Positions 32,651 to 37,361 of a stretch of 37,361 nucleotides of DNA are shown piece by piece (position 1 is the stretch's first letter; every line of letters begins with the position of its first letter). Position numbers and translations under genes: made by a program. This DNA is from Aquificota bacterium (GTDB lineage Bacteria; Aquificota; Aquificia; Aquificales; Aquificaceae). The DNA lies in NCBI GenBank assembly GCA_030950545.1, contig JAUZRJ010000147.1, forward strand, positions 1 through 37,361. Direction: 5' to 3'. The notes below the pieces were generated by a model. It searched no databases and had not been told where the DNA came from. It saw only the letters and a program-made list of their open reading frames with translations.

Positions 32651-33669
32651 TGGAAGAGATCAGTTTCGCTGTTGACTGCATGGGGGGGGATTACGCCCCC
32701 CTTGAGATAGTCAGGGGTTGTATCTTAGCCGCGGAACAGCTGGGACACAGGATCCTGCTCGTTGGTGACGGTGAAGAGATAGAGAAAATCCTCAAAAAGG
32801 CGGGAAGGTTAAACGACCCGCTACTCCAGATAGTCCACGCCCCCGAAAGTATAGGCATGGACGAGCCTCCTTCATCTGTTCTGAGAAAGAAAAACTCTTC
32901 TCTGTACACAGCTGCCAGACTCGTGAGAGAGGGCAGTGCGGAGGGTTTGATCTCAGCGGGTAACACGGGGGCGGTCTTGGCGGTCGGCAAGTTCATAGTC
33001 GGTGTTGAGGAGGAGGTGGAAAGACCCGCCATAGCGGTGGCCCTTCCGAACCCGCGGGGCAAAACGGTCCTCATAGACGTGGGAGCGAACGTGGACTCAA
33101 AGCCAAAGCACCTGGTTCAGTTCGCGGTCATAGGCCACACCTACGCGGAGGAGATCCTGGGTGTAAGGAACCCGAGGATAGGTCTTCTGAGCATAGGCGA
33201 GGAGGAGGGAAAGGGAAACGAACTCGTGAGGGAGACCTACCCCCTTCTTAAGCAGACAGGTCTCAACTTTGCGGGAAACGCGGAAGGGAGGGACATATAC
33301 GCGGGAACCTTTGACGTCATAGTCTGCGACGGTTTTATAGGGAACGTGATCCTCAAAGCGAGCGAGAGTCTTGGTATGGCGGTGGTTCAGATGATCAAGG
33401 AGGAGGTAAAGAGGAGCGTCATCGCAAGGCTCGGAGCTTTTCTGCTCATGCCCGCCCTTGCACGGTTCAAGAAAAAGGCGGACTTCGCGGAATACGGAGG
33501 CATACCGCTACTCGGGGCCAGAAAACCTGTTATAATAACCCACGGGAGAGCAAACGCTAAAGCCATAAAAAATGCGGTGAAGGTGGCTACGGATTTCCTC
33601 CACACCGACTTTAACAGAAAGCTGGTGGAGAACATGAAGAGGCTGATCCCCGAGGGAGTGAAGGTCTGA
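32650..33669 (+). CDS. plsX: Phosphate acyltransferase PlsX
   Basis: This 339-residue peripheral membrane enzyme makes acyl-phosphate from acyl-ACP, the first step of phospholipid synthesis with PlsY. The start (FAVDCMGGDYAPLEIVRG), SAGNTGA, VDVGAN-like IDVGANVDSKPKHLVQFA, GLLSIGEEEGKGN and GNAEGRDIYAG are diagnostic. Junctions with rpmF and fabH are both TGATG, suggesting coupled translation. Confidence 0.96.
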   Translation: MEEISFAVDCMGGDYAPLEIVRGCILAAEQLGHRILLVGDGEEIEKILKKAGRLNDPLLQIVHAPESIGMDEPPSSVLRKKNSSLYTAARLVREGSAEGLISAGNTGAVLAVGKFIVGVEEEVERPAIAVALPNPRGKTVLIDVGANVDSKPKHLVQFAVIGHTYAEEILGVRNPRIGLLSIGEEEGKGNELVRETYPLLKQTGLNFAGNAEGRDIYAGTFDVIVCDGFIGNVILKASESLGMAVVQMIKEEVKRSVIARLGAFLLMPALARFKKKADFAEYGGIPLLGARKPVIITHGRANAKAIKNAVKVATDFLHTDFNRKLVENMKRLIPEGVKV

Positions 33670-34598
33670 TGGGGACGAAGATAGTGGGAACGGGTGTTTA
33701 CCTTCCGAGGACCGTTCTCACAAACCTGGACCTTGAGAACATGGTGGACACCACAGACGAGTGGATAACCACGAGAACGGGCATAAAGGAGAGGAGGATA
33801 GCAAAGGAGGAAAGCGTTCTGGAAATGGCGCTGAACGCCTCCGCGGAGGCGATAAGGGAAGCGGGTGTATCGCCCCGGGAGATAGACGCGGTCATAGTTG
33901 CCACCCTGACACCCGAGAAGAGGTTTCCCTCCACAGGTTGCCTCCTCCAGGCGGAACTCGGCGTAGATAAAGGGTTCGCCTTTGACATCTCCGCTGCCTG
34001 CAGCGGGTTCATATACGCCCTTGAGATCGCGGACTCCCTCCTTAAGACCGAAAAGGCGGACAGGGTGCTGATAGTCGGTGTTGAGAAGCTCTCCGAGATC
34101 GTTGACTGGGAGGACAGGAGTACCTGCGTCCTTTTCGGTGATGGTGCGGGGGCGGTTCTCCTGGAGAGGTCTTCGGACGGGAGTGACGTCCTCGCATCGA
34201 GGATGTACTCGGACGGAAATCTGTGGGACCTTCTCTACGCGGATAACTGCGGATATATAAAGATGAAAGGGAGGGAGCTGTTTAAGGTTGCGGTCAGGAA
34301 TATGGAAGAGGTGTGCAGGGAAGTCCTGGAGACCGCCGGTGTGGGTCCTGAGGAGGTCGATGTGGTGATACCTCATCAGGCCAACGTCAGGATAATAAAC
34401 TCTCTTGCGGAAAGGCTCGGGATACCGAGGGAGAGGTTCTTTGTGAACATAGAAAGGTACGGGAACACGTCCGCAGCGTCCATACCCATAGCCCTCCACG
34501 AAGCTCTGAAAGGAGGTAAGGTAGAGAGGGGAGACCTTGTCCTGTTCACAGCTATGGGGGGAGGTCTAACCTGGGGTGCGGTTCTGATCAGGTTCTGA
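33669..34598 (+). CDS. fabH: Beta-ketoacyl-ACP synthase III
   Basis: This 309-residue thiolase-fold enzyme joins acetyl-CoA to malonyl-ACP to start fatty acid synthesis. The catalytic triad is C111 (DISAACSGF), H236 (IPHQAN) and N266 ([10 protein letters not shown]). The N-terminal GTGVYLP and the [15 protein letters not shown] loop are typical. It is coupled to plsX by TGATG, and its end overlaps the convergent DUF255 gene by 11 bp. Other fab genes are not in the window. Confidence 0.96.
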   Translation: MGTKIVGTGVYLPRTVLTNLDLENMVDTTDEWITTRTGIKERRIAKEESVLEMALNASAEAIREAGVSPREIDAVIVATLTPEKRFPSTGCLLQAELGVDKGFAFDISAACSGFIYALEIADSLLKTEKADRVLIVGVEKLSEIVDWEDRSTCVLFGDGAGAVLLERSSDGSDVLASRMYSDGNLWDLLYADNCGYIKMKGRELFKVAVRNMEEVCREVLETAGVGPEEVDVVIPHQANVRIINSLAERLGIPRERFFVNIERYGNTSAASIPIALHEALKGGKVERGDLVLFTAMGGGLTWGAVLIRF

Positions 34599-36561
34599 TC
34601 CTGTCAAGGACCTCGGACACGTCCTTTAACGGACTCTCACAGACATAGTTCCTGCAAAGGTAAAAAACCTTATCCTCTCCCTCCTCCGCGGAAAATACAC
34701 CTTCAGGTACGAAGACCTCCCTCTGAACCCTGAGCAGGTCCTCGGAGACACCCTTCCCCTTACCCTTCAGCTCAACGGTCCCGTTAACGAGCAGGTCAAG
34801 GGCAATCACAGAAAAGGTGTGTGCGGAAGGGATCAGGCTTATCTCTCCACCGAAGGACTCGAGACACCTTTCCGCCTCCTTTACAAGGTCTTCCTTCCCC
34901 GTCAACCTGCCTATCCTTATCAGGTTAAAGGCCATCACGCTGTTTCCGGATGGGGTCGCGCCGTCGTATATCTCCCTCTTCCTTACGAGAACCTCCTCCC
35001 CGTAGTCCGGTGTCTTGAAAAAGCCACCCCCTTTGTCCCTGAAGTGTTTGAGAACGTGGTCCACAAGCTCAAGGGCTCTGTCCAGGTAGGTCTTTTCAAA
35101 GGTCCCGAAGTAAAGCTCCGTAAGACCCCATATGAGGTAGGCGTAGTCCTCCAGGAAACCCCATATCTCCGCTGTACCGTCCTTGTACCTGTGGAGGACC
35201 CTGTCCCCCTTTACTGTGTTCCTGAGTATGAAATCCGCGGTCTTTCTCGCTGTATCCACGAAGTCTCTTCTTCCGAGGAGAACACCTGCCCTTGAGAAGC
35301 CCGCTACCGCAAGTCCGTTCCAGTCAGTCAGGACCTTCTCGTCCCTCAGGGGTCTTACCCTGTTTTCCCTCGCTCTGAAGAGCTTCTCCCTTATCTCCTC
35401 TATCCTTCTCCAGAGTCCCTCATCAGGGACCGTACTCATGTAAAGGATGTTCCTTCCCGTCTTCTCACGGGTCGCCTCCTCAAGGTAGTTGCCGTCCTCT
35501 TCCAGTGAGAACACCCTTTTTGCCAGGCTGAACTCCTCCTCCGAGAGAACAGCTTTAAGCTCCTCAAAGGTCCAGGTATAGAACTTCCCCTCCTCACCTT
35601 CGCTGTCCGCATCCTCCGCGGAGAAAAAGACACCTTCAGGCGACCTCATATCCCTGGTCAGGTACTCCGCTATCTCCTCCGCTGTCTTCCTGAAGAGTCT
35701 CTCACCCGTTACCCGGAACGCTTCCGCATAGGTGTAGAGAAGGAGGGCGTTATCGTAGAGCATCTTCTCAAAGTGCGGTAGCTTCCAGTACCTGTCTGTG
35801 GAGTATCTGTGGAAACCAAAGCCCACGTGGTCCCATATACCCCCCAGCCTCATCCTCGTTAGGGTGGTTCTCACCATATCAAGAGCCTTCTGGTTCTTGG
35901 TTCTCCTGTAGTATCTCATCAAGAACATCAGGTTGTGGGGAACGGGGAACTTGGGCGCGGACCCGAAACCCCCGTACTCAGAGTCGAAACTACCGAACAG
36001 CTCACCGAAGGTTCTGTGGATAACAGCTTCATCGAGTTCTCCCCTTGAGGGTTCTTTCTCCTCCTTAACCGCCTGGGCCACCTTGCTTGCTATCTCCTCA
36101 AGCTTTTCCCTGTTCTCCCTCCAGGCCTTGGCTACTGTGAGGAGAATTTCTTTGAGTCCTGGCCTTCCGTATCTTCCCTCCTTGGGAAAGTAGGTCCCTG
36201 CGAAGAAGGGTCTCCTGTCCGGAGTCATTATTATCGTGAGGGGCCACCCTCCGGTTCCCGTCATCGCCTGACACACGGACATGTAAACCGAGTCTATATC
36301 TGGCCTCTCCTCCCTGTCCACCTTGATGGAGACGAAGTTCTCGTTGAGTATCCTCGCTATCTCCTCATCTTCAAAGGACTCCTTTTCCATCACATGACAC
36401 CAGTGGCAGGTAGAGTAGCCTATGGACAGGAACACGGGCTTGTCTTCCTTCCTGGCCTTCTCGAAGGCCTCCTCACACCAGGGAAACCAGTCAACGGGGT
36501 TGTAGGCGTGTTGTAGGAGATAAGGGCTTTTCTCCTTTATCAGTCTGTTTGGCTTCTTCAT
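34588..36561 (-). CDS. DUF255 thioredoxin-fold protein (YyaL/SSP411-like)
   Basis: This 657-residue protein starts with the conserved [21 protein letters not shown], then a thioredoxin-like domain with CHWC ([12 protein letters not shown]) and the REERPDID segment, followed by an (alpha/alpha)6 barrel resembling N-acylglucosamine epimerases and glycosidases ([38 protein letters not shown]). ATG 36561 is preferred since homologues begin close to the NRL motif; a GTG at 36576 is possible, and neither has a good ribosome binding site. Biochemical role is not established. Confidence 0.92.
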   Translation of the reverse strand: MKKPNRLIKEKSPYLLQHAYNPVDWFPWCEEAFEKARKEDKPVFLSIGYSTCHWCHVMEKESFEDEEIARILNENFVSIKVDREERPDIDSVYMSVCQAMTGTGGWPLTIIMTPDRRPFFAGTYFPKEGRYGRPGLKEILLTVAKAWRENREKLEEIASKVAQAVKEEKEPSRGELDEAVIHRTFGELFGSFDSEYGGFGSAPKFPVPHNLMFLMRYYRRTKNQKALDMVRTTLTRMRLGGIWDHVGFGFHRYSTDRYWKLPHFEKMLYDNALLLYTYAEAFRVTGERLFRKTAEEIAEYLTRDMRSPEGVFFSAEDADSEGEEGKFYTWTFEELKAVLSEEEFSLAKRVFSLEEDGNYLEEATREKTGRNILYMSTVPDEGLWRRIEEIREKLFRARENRVRPLRDEKVLTDWNGLAVAGFSRAGVLLGRRDFVDTARKTADFILRNTVKGDRVLHRYKDGTAEIWGFLEDYAYLIWGLTELYFGTFEKTYLDRALELVDHVLKHFRDKGGGFFKTPDYGEEVLVRKREIYDGATPSGNSVMAFNLIRIGRLTGKEDLVKEAERCLESFGGEISLIPSAHTFSVIALDLLVNGTVELKGKGKGVSEDLLRVQREVFVPEGVFSAEEGEDKVFYLCRNYVCESPLKDVSEVLDRIRT

Positions 36562-36602
36562 CTGAATAAATTTCACCCACAGAGGTGGGTCCCGCGATGA
36601 CT

Positions 36603-37361
36603 TCAGTCATTTGCGAGCCTGACCACCATGTGGACAAGCCCTCTGGTCACTCTGGAAAGGGCTTCAAAGTCCAGCTTGTCCGGTGTGTCCAGGGGCGTGT
36701 GGTAGTAAGGGTTTCTGAAAGGGGCTGTGTCGGTTACCATTATGGCGGGGGCGCCTATCCGCCAGAAGGACCAGTGGTCGGACCACCCCGCTCCCGGTAT
36801 CCAGCCGGGAACCGCACCCTTTTCCGCTGGGAAGTCTGTTCCTTCCCTGAAGTACCTGAAGGCCCTTTCAAGAAAACCCTTTGACTTCAGGTTTCCCACA
36901 AAGCCGATGAAGTTACCGACGGTCGGGTAAAGGAACCTGAAGAAGAAGTAGGGATACCTCTGGGAGTCTGGCTCCTGAGTATAGTAGCCTATGCTCTCCA
37001 GGCTGACCATGCCGTGGACCTTTACCTTCAGCGATCTTGCGTACACGAGGCTACCCATAAGGTCCGTCTGAAAGTAGGGAGGCTCCTCGTTTGTGAAGAA
37101 CACAAGCCTTACCTCCCTTCTGAACTTCTTGCCTTTAAGGGCTTCCGCTATAGCCAGCAGTGATGCAACACCGCTTGCGTTGTCGTCCGCACCGGGCGTG
37201 CCCGGAGCTGTGTCGTAGTGAGCTCCTACAACGAGGACCTCTTCCTGCTTTCCCTCCAGTCTCACCTCAAGGTTGGCGCACTCCCGCCCGTCCGCCCTGA
37301 AAACCTGCTTCCTCACCCTGTAGCCCATGCGGGAAAGCTCCCCCTCTATGAGCTCTTCCGC
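36603..37361 (-). CDS. M28-family zinc aminopeptidase, N-terminus beyond window
   Basis: The visible 252 residues run to the right edge without a fixed start; an internal ATG at 37328 is probably not the true one. Metal-binding motifs of the M28 peptidases are present: [17 protein letters not shown] and TNEEPP. A later segment, [11 protein letters not shown]...[30 protein letters not shown], carries the last zinc histidine (YYHTPLDT). The product is probably an aminopeptidase; location cannot be told without the N-terminus. It ends 41 bp upstream of the DUF255 start. Confidence 0.88.
   Translation of the reverse strand, partial: AEELIEGELSRMGYRVRKQVFRADGRECANLEVRLEGKQEEVLVVGAHYDTAPGTPGADDNASGVASLLAIAEALKGKKFRREVRLVFFTNEEPPYFQTDLMGSLVYARSLKVKVHGMVSLESIGYYTQEPDSQRYPYFFFRFLYPTVGNFIGFVGNLKSKGFLERAFRYFREGTDFPAEKGAVPGWIPGAGWSDHWSFWRIGAPAIMVTDTAPFRNPYYHTPLDTPDKLDFEALSRVTRGLVHMVVRLAND

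Noticed and set aside
33387-34499. Open frame of 370 codons on the minus strand across plsX and fabH
   Set aside because: Antisense to two clearly identified genes; sequence shows no domain and shadow-like composition.

Overview
This window looks like a compact, moderately GC-rich chromosome of a thermophilic bacterium, most likely of the order Aquificales. The grounds are heavy use of AGG/AGA and ATA codons, charged (E/K/R-rich) proteins, the flhA-flhF-flhG-fliA cluster, and very tight packing. There is no gene-free stretch above about 120 bp apart from one holding an RNA gene. This placement is inference from sequence style; no 16S gene is present.

Left edge (1-3094): the most interesting locus. 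Three overlapping genes encode an ECF-like sigma factor (278-916), a protein with a MazF-like N-terminal half (916-1692) and a Lon-protease/SAVED fusion (1664-3094). This is the composition of the CalpS-CalpT-CalpL cyclic-oligoadenylate-activated protease cascade known from type III CRISPR loci, first characterised in Sulfurihydrogenibium, also an Aquificales. The C-terminus of another small protein precedes it. No CRISPR array or cas gene is inside the window; if present they lie to the left.

3100-7236: ferrous iron uptake (feoA, feoB) from a clear promoter, then glmS. 14797-7223 (minus strand): a collinear run uvrC - small membrane protein - pgk - suhB-like - universal stress protein - TPR protein - argF, with gaps of 14 bp or less. 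14821-19489: flagellar export and regulation (flhA, flhF, flhG, fliA). 21094-19464 (minus): tyrosine recombinase and trmD. 21112-22600: mobB, a triple zinc-ribbon protein and an unknown protein. 25679-22567 (minus): deoC, phoU and an NtrY-like histidine kinase. 25786-28475: an unknown protein behind a 15-T tract, peptide deformylase, a radical SAM protein and argB. 31833-28463 (minus): a DUF2892 membrane protein, SRP RNA, dnaX, a DUF4911-type protein and tldD. 31948-34598: yceD-rpmF-plsX-fabH, the usual ribosomal protein L32/fatty-acid initiation operon. The right edge holds a DUF255 thioredoxin-fold protein and a truncated M28 peptidase.

Three further signals stand out. (i) dnaX has an A9 run near its 3' end, and the reading frame that continues into a recognisable DnaX C-terminus is the shifted one. 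(ii) All five convergent gene pairs overlap at their 3' ends, while divergent pairs are separated by as little as 17-23 bp, with -10-like boxes about 6-9 nt before start codons that lack Shine-Dalgarno sequences, suggesting leaderless mRNAs. (iii) A divergent regulatory region at 31834-31947 appears to share one palindromic -35 box between two promoters and carries a perfect 14-bp palindrome.
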